Source: Coccinella septempunctata (taxonomy: Eukaryota > Arthropoda > Insecta > Coleoptera > Coccinellidae). Taken from it: a DNA stretch of 64,000 nucleotides. Below, in pieces: positions 46,854 to 58,393 of this stretch. The notes under the pieces were generated by a model. The model worked only from the letters and a program-made list of their open reading frames with translations, searched no databases and was not told the DNA's origin. The stretch is from contig NC_058192.1 of NCBI RefSeq assembly GCF_907165205.1, positions 4,278,001 through 4,342,000 of the forward strand, given 5' to 3'. Within the stretch, counting starts at the first letter, position 1, and every line of letters begins with the position of its first letter. The translations under genes were made by a program, and so were the position numbers.

Positions 46854-47439
46854 GTGATTAATTGTCCCAGTACATGCTGCAGTAGGAAAGCTATAACATC
46901 TCGTCCAATGATAGCTGTGGGGCATAACAATTCCGGGATATTAATTGGGACCCAGGACATGTCCGCTGATATTGACTTGATAGGGGATGTTATTTATTAC
47001 GTCAATCCATTTACAAGTGAATCCGAAATTGGAGATGCTGTTAGTGAAAAATTGGATTGTCCCGGAATAAACGTACAAGTGACAGATAGATTACATTCAT
47101 TCATCTCGCTTCAAGATAAGAAACATTATGAAAGTTTCGGCTATAGTTGAAGGCAGCATTTTCAGCAGTGTAAAAATATCAGCAGACACCAGGATTGCAC
47201 TGAGAGCAAATGAGAACTTTTGACTTCTGAAACCGATGAGCAGAAAGTAATTAATTTTGTTTGTTAGTTTTTACTCACTCTGTATGTACTTTCCACAGAA
47301 AGCCAGATATCCGACGAAGAATGAGTCCCTCGATGTCAAACATCAAAAAATGAAATATGAAACAAATGTTTCGAAACATACTCCGATGCAGGACAAAGAA
47401 AAAGTTCCTGCTGAAAAGCATTGTATCATGCTTAGTTGA
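46854..47439 (+). CDS. Possible exons of an unrecognised gene
   Basis: The open frame 46854-47150 has an ATG at 46908 (MIAVGHNNSGILIGTQDMSA) and ends before 47150. A separate open stretch 47299-47439 follows a TTTCCACAG acceptor and is Lys-rich (KARYPTKNESLDVKHQKMKY), ending AEKHCIMLS. They may be exons of one gene or chance frames. No domain is recognised. Confidence 0.25.
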
Positions 47440-47779
47440 AATTCAAGACTGATGTAACATTTTTTACATGAAAAGTTTCGGAGCTAACGTTCTGAATCCT
47501 GAACATCAGCGCTCATCCCTACGAAAGTTTTTCACTATAATCTTGACGTTATCTGCCTACAACAAACTTATATATTTTTCCACGTCCGTAAAACCCAATT
47601 TCCCAACTGACCAAGAAGCAGTGGCGCGCGGGAAGACTTCAGTGTTTGAAAGTCAGACAAGGAATTGTGCCAAGATATGCACATTGGTTTCAAAGTTGAA
47701 TTGTTGGTTCGGTTCTTCGGTTGAAGAGGCATTTTTCAACGAAGAATGTGCGGATATTACTTGTGAGCTGTTTTTGTGA

Positions 47780-48076
47780 TGGCTACAGATGATAGATCAC
47801 CTGTTTTTAGACCTCTGGATTATTTTATATGGGGGCTTTTAAAGCAACAACTTCACGTAGTGGAAATTGATCATTAGTTTGAGTATCCACTAAAACATGG
47901 ACAAAACATGCAATCAGTATAAGGTTGTACGTTGCCAAGACTGTTTTGAGTTGAAAATTGATGACAAGCAGAAAATTTAAAGTATGATACTATAGTAATA
48001 AAGCCATATTTAATTTGCTATTTTCATCAAGAATATCAGCTTGTTCGTTCCTCAACTTCTCACCCTGTATTTCTAT
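47780..48076 (+). pseudogene. Decayed transposase C-terminus
   Basis: A short conceptual stretch, SPVFRPLDYFIWGLLKQQLH, resembles the DYFLWG-LK motif near the end of many insect DDE transposases of the mariner type. Stops follow soon. CACCCTGTATTT at about 48060 may be the outer end of the dead element. The preceding frame 47468-47779 is not recognised. Confidence 0.35.
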
Positions 48077-48079
48077 TGT

Positions 48080-49530
48080 AACGCCCCTGAACCATTTTCT
48101 CGCTATGCCGGTCTGGTACTGAGGCTATCTTATAAGAAAAAGCTACGGATCTGATAAATTCGTGCTGTCCACTTCGCAATTAAGGTCGGGGATTGTGGCG
48201 TTCGTTCCGGGCTAGAAGAAAAACTTGGCAATTACCCATTTCGAGATGCGATGTGAGATTCTATTGCGTTCCGTGAAAGGAGCAATTAAAGACGAATTTG
48301 GATTAAAGACATCGAAAAAAAAACAATTTCCTAGAAATTATTTCCTTCCGAGTAAAGATGAAAAAAGATAATCTATTTTCGAATTGAGAAAGTAGGGTGC
48401 TGATTGATTTTATCGATATGTCACACAGGAAGATTGCAAAATTTCCAACAAAAAGGACGAATAAATACGATAGGTATACCTGCTTACAATTCTGGTTGAT
48501 AGAAAGGAATTATCAGAAAGCTGATGATGATTTTCATTCACTTCCAAAAAAATTCTACTTCATATTCGCCATAAGTGAAAGTTTTGAGTATGAGGTTAAT
48601 ACACAATAATAAAAGTCAATTTCTAGGTGCTGAATGTAAAAATAAAATTTCAAAAAATCTCTAAGAAGTGTCCAAGAACTATGAAATACCCAAGAGTTCT
48701 ATTTCCATTCATAGGCATGCCTGCCTTTCAAAATAAATACCATTGTTTAATAATTGTCCTTATATTATGCAATGCCTATAAGTTTGCGTTTGGCCAAAGA
48801 ACTGATACGAATCAATAAAATTCACTCTTTTCCATATTGATTCATAAATTCGAGCAGTTAATGCTCATTCAATAACAAAACATGATAATTAATTATTTGA
48901 GCGGTTTCCATAATGTATTTGGTTTGTTTTTCTAATTTTTCGGCATGCTGAATATATTGCTATCAGGAAAAACCGAACTGATGATGAAAAAGACCCAAAT
49001 GCAGCAAGTATCGAATCCAACGTTTCAATTTTGTTATGGAAATTTGGATATTGTTTTCAAAATGTTCAAATATATTTTTTACGATTGTACTTGTGCCGCC
49101 ATCTACAGGCGAATCTACTAACTAAGTGCGTACCAAATGCTATCTATCATCAGTAAACGAAAGTTATGTGTTTCTAGTATAGAAACCTTTTCGAATTTTG
49201 AAGAAATCTATTTCTCGTCTTCTCGTTGGTATATACACAAATAGATGGCGCTAGCAGTCATTTCATAAGAAATTCTGTAATTCATTAATAGATGGCGCAA
49301 AGAGAATTTATAGTATTCTTCCTCCATTAACAGAAATCTGTTTTGCTTCAGAATGAAAAGTGTGAAATGACACTACTAATTATTAAAGAGTTCAAAAAAC
49401 ATCTAATAGATGGAGAAGAGGCAAAAATGTTTTCTATTTCCTCTGTTAGTACTAAAATATCCTTCAGATATCACTGCAAAAAGAGATCTTTATCGCTATC
49501 GGCAAACCATAAAATAAACAAAAGATATTA
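48080..49530. other. No gene recognised
   Basis: Short frames. The one at 48627-48818 has a hydrophobic C-terminal half (YHCLIIVLILCNAYKFAFG), without other support. Confidence 0.45.
49521..49524 (-). terminator. RNA polymerase III terminator of the tRNA gene
   Basis: A TTTT run on the minus strand within 10 bp after the tRNA 3' end. Confidence 0.6.
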
Positions 49531-49603
49531 CGACCGTGACAGGACTCGAACCTGCAATCTTCGGATCCGAAGTCCGACGCCTTATCCATTAGGCCACACG
49601 GTC
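49531..49603 (-). tRNA. tRNA-Arg-TCG: tRNA-Arg, anticodon TCG
   Basis: Folds as a full cloverleaf without intron: acceptor stem GACCGTG / CACGGTC, D-arm GCCTAATGGATAAGGC, anticodon stem TCGGA / TCCGA with loop CTTCGGA (anticodon TCG, reading CGA codons), T-arm GCAGG TTCGAGT CCTGT, discriminator G. The internal A box (TGGCCTAATGG) and B box (GGTTCGAGTCC) are intact. Length 73 nt. Confidence 0.97.
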
Positions 49604-49604
49604 T

Positions 49605-50773
49605 GTGCTACTTTGAGGATTAATTTGTTACATGTGTTGTGAAAACAAATAAAATAAATTTTTCAAGAAAAATATTGAAGAAGAATTAAGAAGAATTTTT
49701 TTCGGTCTCATAAATAATAACAATTTCAGTTATAAATTTTCCTAATTAGATACCTTATGTGATAACAGTAAATAGCAATGTATGTGCCAATTATTTATAT
49801 CAAAAAATTTTTCGCGAACACCATCAGCCAAAAAATGTTGTTCTCTTAAAATATTAAAGACCAAGACATTTCTAGGTTGAATTAATAGTCAATGGTGTGA
49901 GATATCTCAAAAACCTTCATTGAAATAGTGAACTGTTGGAAACAATTCATTTCTGATTGAGATTTGTTCACAAAATGTCATAATCATCATGATATTCATT
50001 CACATCCTTCATGACCGCAAACGTTTATAGATCAGACAAAGAGCATATTCATCCTCAGATTCCATACGTGTCCTTCCATCATCCCCCATATTATGACAAT
50101 AAACTTTAACAACAGGACAAAATCAATCATCCATCAGTAAAAGGAAATGAAGGTAGGCATGAAATAAACGCAGATTCCGCTCTCTCTGAGCATCTCCCAT
50201 CGTCAAGAATATTGAATTTCATATTAGTCGATTATGAAAGGACTTGAGCGAGATATTATACGTCGAGAGGACCACGTACAAGAATGAATAGACAGATATT
50301 CAATAAGATAATCGTTCAGTGATTGTGCGAAACCCGAGGCAGGTCCTGAAAGGGAAATACTTCACGCTACAATAATTGTTTTATGTCGACATAAAAATCC
50401 CTTCCCTTCCCAACAACGTTGGATAATGCCCATTGAACATTATGGAATATACGGTGAATTTTTGAAGATGACAACACGACCTGGATCGTGGAAGGAAGCA
50501 TAATTCGTAAATTGCTTTTATCCATCCCCCGATTGTACCCTAACAAAGAATATCGAGAATTTTGCAAAAAGGTCGCATATGTCATGAAATTCTTGGGCCC
50601 TTTTCGAAGCAGAGGAACGAAAATGAATCTACTTACGAATAATTTGTCCCAGAGCAAATAACTCCAATGTTACTGCCATTGAAAGTCTTATATCCCTACC
50701 ATGAAGTGATTGAAGTGAATGAGAATATTTCTTTTAAAAATAGAATCTCAGCTGTCAACATTATGGATCCTTC
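49605..50773. other. No gene recognised
   Basis: Short frames (for example 50367-50657 minus) with no domain. Confidence 0.5.
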
Positions 50774-51996
50774 TATACTCCATTCACTTTTATTTTAGCA
50801 GTCGGTTGGCCATGGAAATTTGACACATTTCACTCTGTATAGTACGAAAATGTGGGGTTATGACGCTTGTCAAAACATTTATGGGTTTTAAATCAACGCT
50901 GCCCGTTCCACGTAAAAGTTTCTGTTATTACGTATTTTTATCACAATGTCGAATCTCTTCGGAAAATATGTCACGAACTTAATTGAAGTTTATACAAACT
51001 GATTGAAGGCATACCCAATCCAGTTATTTGCATGGAAAATACAAGAGATCAGTATAATATCATAATATGCACTAGCTTGAGGAGAGTTAATGCTCGTTAT
51101 CTTCTTTGGCTAAAGTTTGAATACGATACATCAGTTGTACATTTCAAAAATATTAACCCGAAGAAGAAATGCATATGATGTAGTGGTTGGGAATGGGTAT
51201 CTCCCGAAGGAATTAACAGATAATTACAAGAATGTTAAATTCATCAAAAAAAATCATCTTGCATCAATATAAGTAAAAGGAATTAAAGGAAGTTTCAAGT
51301 CAAGATGAACTTCACCTTTGAACAAAAATTTCACATGAATAAACAACTAACAGAACAACTGGCGCGTATTTGTGGCTGATTATCTGAATACATTGATATA
51401 ATAATAATAATTAGGTATTTATTGGTACCTTAAGACATTTACAATGTATAGGACAAGTCAAATGAAAAATAGAAAAGTGAATTGTCGGGAACTTATTCTA
51501 CGATGACATTCATCGAAAATCCTGTAGTAAACTTTTCGCATTAATTGACTCAAACATAAAATTCTCAAATGTCACCACTTTTTTGGGTCTCCCCACAGAA
51601 GGGAATTCTTTGTCATCCTCTTCATTCACAATCTTTCTGATTGTGGAAACATTCAGCTAAAATATAAGTCGTTTAGATTCAGTTGAAACATTATATAAAT
51701 TCTTTTACATTGAATATGTTTGCTACCGTCTGACGTATTGTGGATTTTAGAATATCAGGGTATAACTATTTGAATGAGCGGACCTGAATTCCAAATAGCA
51801 CTTCCTGAAACCCTGCCTCTTTTTTCTATCACTTTCGGCATTTTCGTAATAAAAATTGATATTAGTTGTGGCAACGGCGTTATGACATCAACGACGACAT
51901 TGCATGAGTGCCAACCTTAATTCGTTCTAGTTACAAAAACTTGAGAAAATGATTTCATGGCCAACCGACTGCTAAAATAAATGTGAATCCAGTATA
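50774..51996 (+). mobile_element. 1.2-kb TIR element (family 1), complete copy
   Basis: Left end TATACTCCATTCACTTTTAT then TTTAGCAGTCGGTTGGCCATG; the right end (to 51996) is its reverse complement with a few changes, TIR about 40 bp. On the minus strand a broken remnant reads like the frame in the copy at 53554-54782. No intact transposase, so non-autonomous. Orientation is opposite to the copy at 53554-54782. Confidence 0.88.
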
Positions 51997-52550
51997 CATA
52001 TACGTTTTTCTCAAGCTCGTTATGTACCTATTAGCTAACTCAAGAAAGAGTAGGTACTTGGGGACATTACATCAAGAATGGCTTCGAAATTCGCGCCTTT
52101 ACAATTCCTTTTTTTATTGTACCTTTTTTCTGTTCTTCAAACTTCTAAACTCGCAGTCGTCTGTCGTCTTCGAGCAGCACCAACGTATAACGATCCCAAC
52201 AAAGCCGAATTATTAGGACTCGAATATGCAACAATGGAAATCTGTAATGAATGCGTGCAAGTCCTGTTCACAATGCACCTGCTGTATTCCAAATTGGTAA
52301 TTAGCGGGCGTAGCCGGTGTGAAATCTGCCTCACTTCTTACAGTCGAGCGGACAATAATATAATCGTCCATTCGGGGAGTGAATGCAAAGCGAGATGAGC
52401 AAGGGGGAAGAAAGTGGAAAACGCCATTTTCGTAAAACATCCTTCGTTTATTGGAAGCTCAACGGCTGAATTTACAGGTATTGTCTGAGCCAGAATGGTT
52501 CTGTTGTTAATTTTACACCATGAGGATCAGAAAAACATTAAAAAAATGAC
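51997..52550. other. No gene recognised
   Basis: Lies between two elements. Frames 52078-52398 plus and 52213-52440 minus overlap; neither is recognised, although the first starts with a hydrophobic, signal-like stretch (QFLFLLYLFSVLQTS). Confidence 0.4.
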
Positions 52551-52553
52551 ATA

Positions 52554-53482
52554 GAGTCATTCGGGGCAACTGTGCACACTTTTGCCTTTCAAGCCATACC
52601 CTGTTTCAAATGTTGAAGCTAGGAAATTTAAAACATATTCATAAGATAAAGAATTTTCTAATCTATAAATAAACATCAAAAAGCCAACAAACAAAAACGT
52701 TTTCTTTCCGCAAAAAAGAATTTAATGATGAAAGTCGGAGTGCGTTCACATGCCCCGTATTGCGGGTAAGTGTGCGCACCCTCACGGGGTAAGTGAACGC
52801 AGTGCTTAGTGAACCACACAATCAAAACAAATTACAAAATAATGTCATCAAAATGTTACAATATTAGAGAAATGCTGTTTATTGTCTATACAGAAGCGCC
52901 TTTTTACAAGCACTGCATTATTGTGCGTGTCACAATTTCTGGTGAACACAACACTTGATACATTCCCCTGTTAGTGGCTCTTCATATTTTTCCGAACAAA
53001 TAGGACAATATTGATCGAGTCTTAACCAAGAAAATCAACAATGTCATAATTTATTCCTCACTGAACAATGCCCATATAATGAATCTATGCGCACACTTAC
53101 CCGCGCACACTTTCCCCAGTAAGCCAAAATTTGAATTGACGTTCTTATGGAATTGAGCAGCTAAGAGAACCTAAAATTTTTTATTATATATTTAGATTAA
53201 TATGCCCATGATCGAATAAAATATTGTTTAACACTGTCGGACTCGGAACTTGGACCTGGCAGAATTTGCAGAGATGCTGAAAATTAACAAAAAAACTAGT
53301 GAATTTGATTGATTGCAAATAAAAAGTTAACGAAACGTCGCACGGCGCACTCCTATGAGAAACTAATTTGGGGATTCTGCGCCCTTGCTTCACCCAAATG
53401 AACCCTTCTTTCATACATTGCATAGTCGAGATATACGCACTGCGCACACTTACCCACTGCGCTCAGTTACCCCGAATGACTC
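52554..53482 (-). mobile_element. Pogo-like DNA transposon, deletion derivative
   Basis: Termini GAGTCATTCGGGGCAACTG (left) and the reverse complement of GAGTCATTCGGGGTAACTG (right), flanked by TA. The 15-mer GGGTAAGTGTGCGCA occurs at 52764-52778 and, inverted, at 53088-53102 and 53441-53455. On the minus strand a frame ending at 52930 reads RLDQYCPICSEKYEEPLTGE then CIKCC, a two-CXXC zinc-finger-like end seen in insect pogo/Tigger-type transposases. The frame 53184-53447 is unrecognised. The transposase core is missing. Assignment to pogo rests on this finger and the TA target. Confidence 0.6.
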
Positions 53483-53553
53483 TATACCTACAAAAGATGA
53501 ATAAATTCATAACAAAATCCGCAAACAATTAGTTAATAGTAATCGACAATAGG

Positions 53554-54782
53554 TATACTCCATTCACATTTATTTTAGTAGACCGTTGGCCATGAAATAA
53601 TTTTCTCAAGTTTTTGTAACTAGAACGGAGTAAAATTGGCACTCATGAAATGTCGTTGATGTCATAACGCCGTTGCCACAACTAATATCAATTAATATTA
53701 CAAAAGTGCCGAAAGTGATTGAAAAAAGAGACAGGGTTTCATGAAGTGCTATTAAGAAGTGAGGGCTCATTCAAATAGTTATACCCTGATATTCTAAAAT
53801 CCACAATACGTCAGACGGTAGCACACATATTCAATGTAAAAGAATTTATATAATGCTTCCTCTGAATCTGAACGACTTATATTTCAGCTGAATATTTCCA
53901 CAATCAGAAAGATTGTGAATGAAGAGGATGACAAAGAATTTCCTTCTATTGGGAGACCCAAAAAAGTGGAGGCATGTGAGAATTTTATGTTTGAGAGAAT
54001 TAATGCGAAAAGTTTACTCAAGATTTTCGATGAGTGTCATCGTAGAATAAGTTCCCGAAAATTGATTTTTCTGTTTTTCATTCGACTTGTCCTATACATT
54101 GTAAATGTCTTAAGGTACCAATAAATACCTAATTATTATTATTATTTCAATGATTCAATGTATCAAGATGAACTGCCACAAATACGCGCCAGTTGTCCTG
54201 CTAATTGTTTATTCATGTGAAATTTTTATTCCAAGGTGAAGTTCATCTTGACTTGAAACTTCCATTAATTCCTTTTATTTATATTGATGCAAGATGATTT
54301 TTGTTGAAGAATTTAACATTCTTGTAATTATCTGTTAATTCCTTCGGGAGATATCCTTTCCCAACCACTGCATCATAAGCATTTCATCTTCGGGTTAATA
54401 TTTTTGAAATCTACAACTGATGTAACGTATTCAAACTTTAGCCAAAGAAGATAATGAACATTAACTCTCCTCAATCTAGTGCATATTATGATATTATACT
54501 AATCTCTTGTATTTTCCATGCAAATAACTGGATTTGGTATGCCTTCAATCAGTTTGTATAAACTTCAATTATGTTCGTCACATATTTTCCGAAGAGATTC
54601 GACATTGTGATAAAAATACGTAATAACTGAAACTTTTACGTAGAACGGGCAACATAGCGTTGATTTAAAACCCAAACATGTTTTGACAAGCATCATAACC
54701 CCACATTTTCGTACTTTACAGAGTGACATGTGACAAATTTCCATGACCAACCGACTGCTAAAATAAAAGCGAATGGAGTATA
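53554..54782 (-). mobile_element. 1.2-kb TIR element (family 1), complete copy, inverted
   Basis: Ends TATACTCCATTCACATTTAT and, at 54742-54782, the reverse complement, matching the copy at 50774-51996 in the opposite direction. The plus strand has a 69-codon frame (53915-54124), open further upstream, whose start (QLNISTIRKIVNEED, then FPSIGRPKK) looks like a helix-turn-helix followed by a basic linker of a Tc1/IS630-type transposase. The catalytic domain is missing. Confidence 0.85.
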
Positions 54783-54848
54783 GGTATATTATTTACCATT
54801 TCTTTTTGGTTCTTGACACTGCTACCAAAATTGTTCATCGCTAAACTT

Positions 54849-55693
54849 TCAAGTGAAGTAAAGCGAGGCTATATCCGAACGATAACTGTAAAAATTAGGC
54901 GCCCTAAATGCAGATCTCTGTGGTAAGCTGGTAGCCAACGTGGAATATGACGGTAGACCAGAAGTACTACTTGTGTTTGAAAAATTCGTCAATGCATCCA
55001 TTTGGTAGTTGAAACCTTCGTAGTTTTGATTGATCTGCTGTACCGGTCTTGGTAGTCTACTGTAAGACATCGAATCTGCATAGACTGGAGTAGACGGGAT
55101 ACTGATGGCTATCTCATAATTTGTATCTGGAACATGGATCGTCCTGATGATGTTCGAGTCCATCCGATGGTGTACAGGAAACGATGGAGGTGTGCTGGTA
55201 TCTGCAAAGAAATTGAAATGCTAGATATACATAACTTCATTCTAGATTTGGAAAAAACTGATAATTGGGTCGAAATTCCACAGAAGAAAAAGAAATGCAG
55301 TAAGAGGAGATTTCAAGATAAGCCAAATTCTTACAATCTGTTACCTCCAATTTGTGATGGCCCATAAGCATTCCTCGATAAAGCCTGCAGTGGATCGACA
55401 TATGGACCCATACTGATTCTGCCCATATCAATGTTAGGTCTTTCTAGCTTAGATTTCCTCCTTGGTCTATATTTGTAATTGGGATGATCCAACATGTGTT
55501 GACTTCTCAGTCTCTTAGCCTCGTCTATAAAAGGTTTCTTCTGTGCTTCACCCAACATCTTCCATTCAGCTCCTAGGAGTTTAGATATTTCAGAGTTGTG
55601 AAGTCTTGGGTATTCGTTGGTGATTTGGCGTCTTCTGATCCTGGACCACACCATGAAGGCGTTCATGGGTCGTTTGATGTGATCATTTTGCAT
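54849..55693 (-). CDS. SOX-family HMG-box transcription factor
   Basis: Model on the minus strand: exon 55693-55345 and exon 55201-54849, joined at a phase-1 GT-AG intron (ATTGGAG/GTAACA to TTTGCAG/ATACC), 233 residues. Residues 4-82 form the HMG box: HIKRPMNAFMVWSR, RLHNSEISKLLGAEWK, KPFIDEAKRLRSQHM, HPNYKYRPRRKSK. The RPMNAFMVWSR signature marks the SOX family; the sequence is closest in appearance to group B, but NEYPRLHNSE and other changes make it divergent. It would bind the DNA minor groove (ATTGT-type sites) in the nucleus. The C-terminal half (Ser/Tyr/Asn-rich) is not recognised. The frame stays open 48 bp upstream of the chosen ATG to a possible acceptor at about 55742, so an additional N-terminal exon is possible. 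Confidence 0.85.
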
Positions 55694-57128
55694 TTCTGGG
55701 TAAATGTTGGGAGTACCAAGGATATCAATGTCTTTGGTTCCTCAGAAAAGGTATGTTTTCAGATAAGAAACACCAACAACTGGTCACACAGCGGTCAAGC
55801 TGGTACTGTGACCATATCACATCTGATTCTGTGGCAGGATAAGCATTGATCTATATCTCATTGTCCTTTATCGACAATGCCCCTTTGTATCGGAGTATTA
55901 TTGTTGACCATCCCATTATGTCATTATGGTTTTCCCATTTGAAACGTCGAATTGTTACCATTCAATTACATATTTTTATGCATTTTACATGGCACTGGAT
56001 GGTGTCATCGAACAGTGAATGTTTAGAATAAATTGCTATTATTCGGTGTAATTATGTTATGACCAAGTTGAAAATGTGTTTATAATTAATACAATTTCTC
56101 GCTTTTCAGGACAGTTCTGTAAGCGGAAATATCTTTATAATTTATCGAGTTCATTAAGGAATAACAGCTCCCCAGGAAAAAGTCAATCAACGTATGTGAA
56201 TTTCATCTATATGACGGATATGCTTATTCGACTCTAAATCGGTGATTTTATTCATGATAGATCCATTAACTCAATTCAGGGAGTTTGTACGCTGTTCACT
56301 CAAAAATTTTCATTCCTATCGATAGGATTTGAAAAAATCGATTCAATCGCTAGATAGGGGAAATCGATGATGAAATACGTAAGGAGGACCAACGTAAAGC
56401 GAGTTGGCATCTGTGGAACGTTAGAATTGATCTGAAACGACAATATTTTTCAGCATCCCCCAGTGAAATCCTCCCCCCGTTCCCTCTAACAACCATCAAG
56501 CGAAACGTGGATAATGCTTGCATTAATATGTCACCAGAAATGCGAAATCAATTTATCGCACCGTTCACGACCGAAATCTTATTATTAGAGCATGTTGTTG
56601 TCGAAATTTATCACGCAAATGAAAAGCGACTGACGTATGTGAAATTAGAGGGCTTCCCATCGAAGATGACGCAGGTATGGGGCGCTGACATCTCGCGATT
56701 GAGCTTCCATTCTTCCCTAATGAAATTTCTGGAGGCGTAATCGAAGTACATGCGTTATTAGTGGAATTCATTCCTGTCAGCACGTGAATTCGAAGCGATG
56801 AATTATGATTTCATAATGAAAACGAATTCGAACTGGCGCTGGTGAATGTGTTCTTGCAATTTCATGCCTTGAAAGAATCTGGCGTGTGGAAGGAAAACTA
56901 GTCACCTGAATACGTTGGTAGATTTCACTGCACAGGTACATTGTAGATTGTAAAATGTTGGTAGATTATTTAGGGGGTTGCGTTGTGACCACAAGATCTA
57001 TTGTGCCCCTAACAGAGCTATTTTCTTGATGGATCCCCCATCCAATTCCAGAGTTTCAATGAATTCTGGTATCTAGACTTCAAGGAGTTTACCTACAAAC
57101 GCCTACAAGACTCTCGCCAAAGCATATA
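55694..57128. other. 5' flank of the SOX gene; no further gene
   Basis: Unique sequence. Around 56460-56860 it is less AT-rich, with overlapping frames (56507-56740 and antisense) that I do not recognise; a regulatory role is possible but not shown. Around 56975-57030 there is an AGATCTATTGTG segment shared with the 251-bp tandem repeat at 21.6-22.2 kb. Confidence 0.45.
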
Positions 57129-58393
57129 CCCTGCGCAAAAAAATTTACGCACATTCTGAAAATCTCAATTTTAATGAAAGTTAACTCTACATTGACTTTA
57201 TAACTTATTTTTTATGTTCTCTCGGGAAGGTTTTGAACGAAACAAGACACATTAAATGGAAAAAAAATTCAGGATTTCACCGAATCTTATGTGAAAGAAG
57301 AGAAATGAACAATTTTCGAAATACTGTAATGCTGATAAGTGATTTAATACTTGGTATTTCCACCCCTTGCGTTAATTACAGCTCGGCAACGACGGTTCAT
57401 AGTCAGAATGAGTGATCTTAAAATGTTCTGATCTAATCCTTCCCAGATTTCTCTGAGTTGGATTCCTAAGTCATTAAGAGTAGCTGGATGATTTTCTGAA
57501 CTTCTCAGCCTTCTATTGAGGTTGTCCCAAACCTGCTCAATCGGATGGAGATCTGGACTTGTTGCTGGCCATTCCATTCGAGATACTTCAACCTCTTCAA
57601 AGTACTCCTGAACGATGCGCGCACGATGAGGTCTGGCATTATCGTCCATAAAAATAAAATTTTCACCAATGTATCGGGCAAATGGCACTACATGCTCTTC
57701 AAGAATGTTCCTTATATACTTATCAGCATTCATAGCTCCATCATCAACGACCACTAGGTCTGTGCGAGCAGTCGAAGATATTCCACCCCATACCATAATC
57801 GATCCTTCCCCGAAACCAGTAGTATTCAGGAAATTGCACTGAGCATATCTTTCATGTGGACGTCTGTATACAAGGGAACGTCGATCACAATGGTAAAGGC
57901 AGAATCTAGACTCATCTGTGAAGAGAACTCTTTCCCAATCGGCCTCTTCCCAATGGATATGCCCTCTCGCAAAATCCAAACGCTCCCTTCGATGGGCTGG
58001 GGTAAAAGCTGGGCCTCTTGCCACGACACGAAGCCTTAAATCATATTCTCTGAGGCGATTTCTTATTGTCTGAGTGCTAATCTGCACCTCATGAGTTTTC
58101 TCAAGCTGAATTTGAAGGAGGCGAGCGGTTGCAAACCGTTGTCTCAACGAAGAAACTCTCAAGTAACGTTCTTGAATGGCAGTTGTTACCCGTGGTCTAC
58201 CCTGTCCTGGTCTTCGGACATTCATACCTGTCTCCCTGAATCGCTGCAACATTCTGGAGACACTTGTATGGGAAACTCCAAACCTTTCTGCAATTCTTGT
58301 GTATGTCCACCCTTCTTCTCGCAAAACTATACCGCTTGGGCACATTCCTCTTAGGTTAAATTGGAACTTTTTCCTTAAAATCGAATCATACAA
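57129..58393 (-). mobile_element. Tc1-like element, second family, 5' end missing
   Basis: The 3' terminus is present next to TA (CCCTGCGCAAAAAAATTTAC from 57129) and matches the copy at 32005-33525. Upstream of the transposase the match stops near 58350, and no second terminus was found up to 58700. A broken copy that still keeps a long frame. Confidence 0.8.
57344..58393 (-). CDS. Tc1-like DD34E transposase, nearly full length
   Basis: A 349-codon frame. The N-terminal helix-turn-helix region is present from about residue 23 (VLREEGWTYTRIAERFGVSH, SVSRMLQRFRETG), with linker GQGRPRVTT. Catalytic residues: D in LFTDESRF, D in FMDDNARPHRA, E in SPDLHPIEQVW with 34 residues between the last two. 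C-terminus CRAVINARGGNTKY. The first ~20 residues (MYDSILRKKFQFNLRGMCPS) are not original: a 2-bp insertion relative to the sister copy (GGTATAGTT versus GGTAGTT) and loss of the true start have replaced them. It could still encode a folded protein but lacks its 5' TIR, so it cannot mobilise itself. Confidence 0.8.
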   Translation of the reverse strand: MYDSILRKKFQFNLRGMCPSGIVLREEGWTYTRIAERFGVSHTSVSRMLQRFRETGMNVRRPGQGRPRVTTAIQERYLRVSSLRQRFATARLLQIQLEKTHEVQISTQTIRNRLREYDLRLRVVARGPAFTPAHRRERLDFARGHIHWEEADWERVLFTDESRFCLYHCDRRSLVYRRPHERYAQCNFLNTTGFGEGSIMVWGGISSTARTDLVVVDDGAMNADKYIRNILEEHVVPFARYIGENFIFMDDNARPHRARIVQEYFEEVEVSRMEWPATSPDLHPIEQVWDNLNRRLRSSENHPATLNDLGIQLREIWEGLDQNILRSLILTMNRRCRAVINARGGNTKY

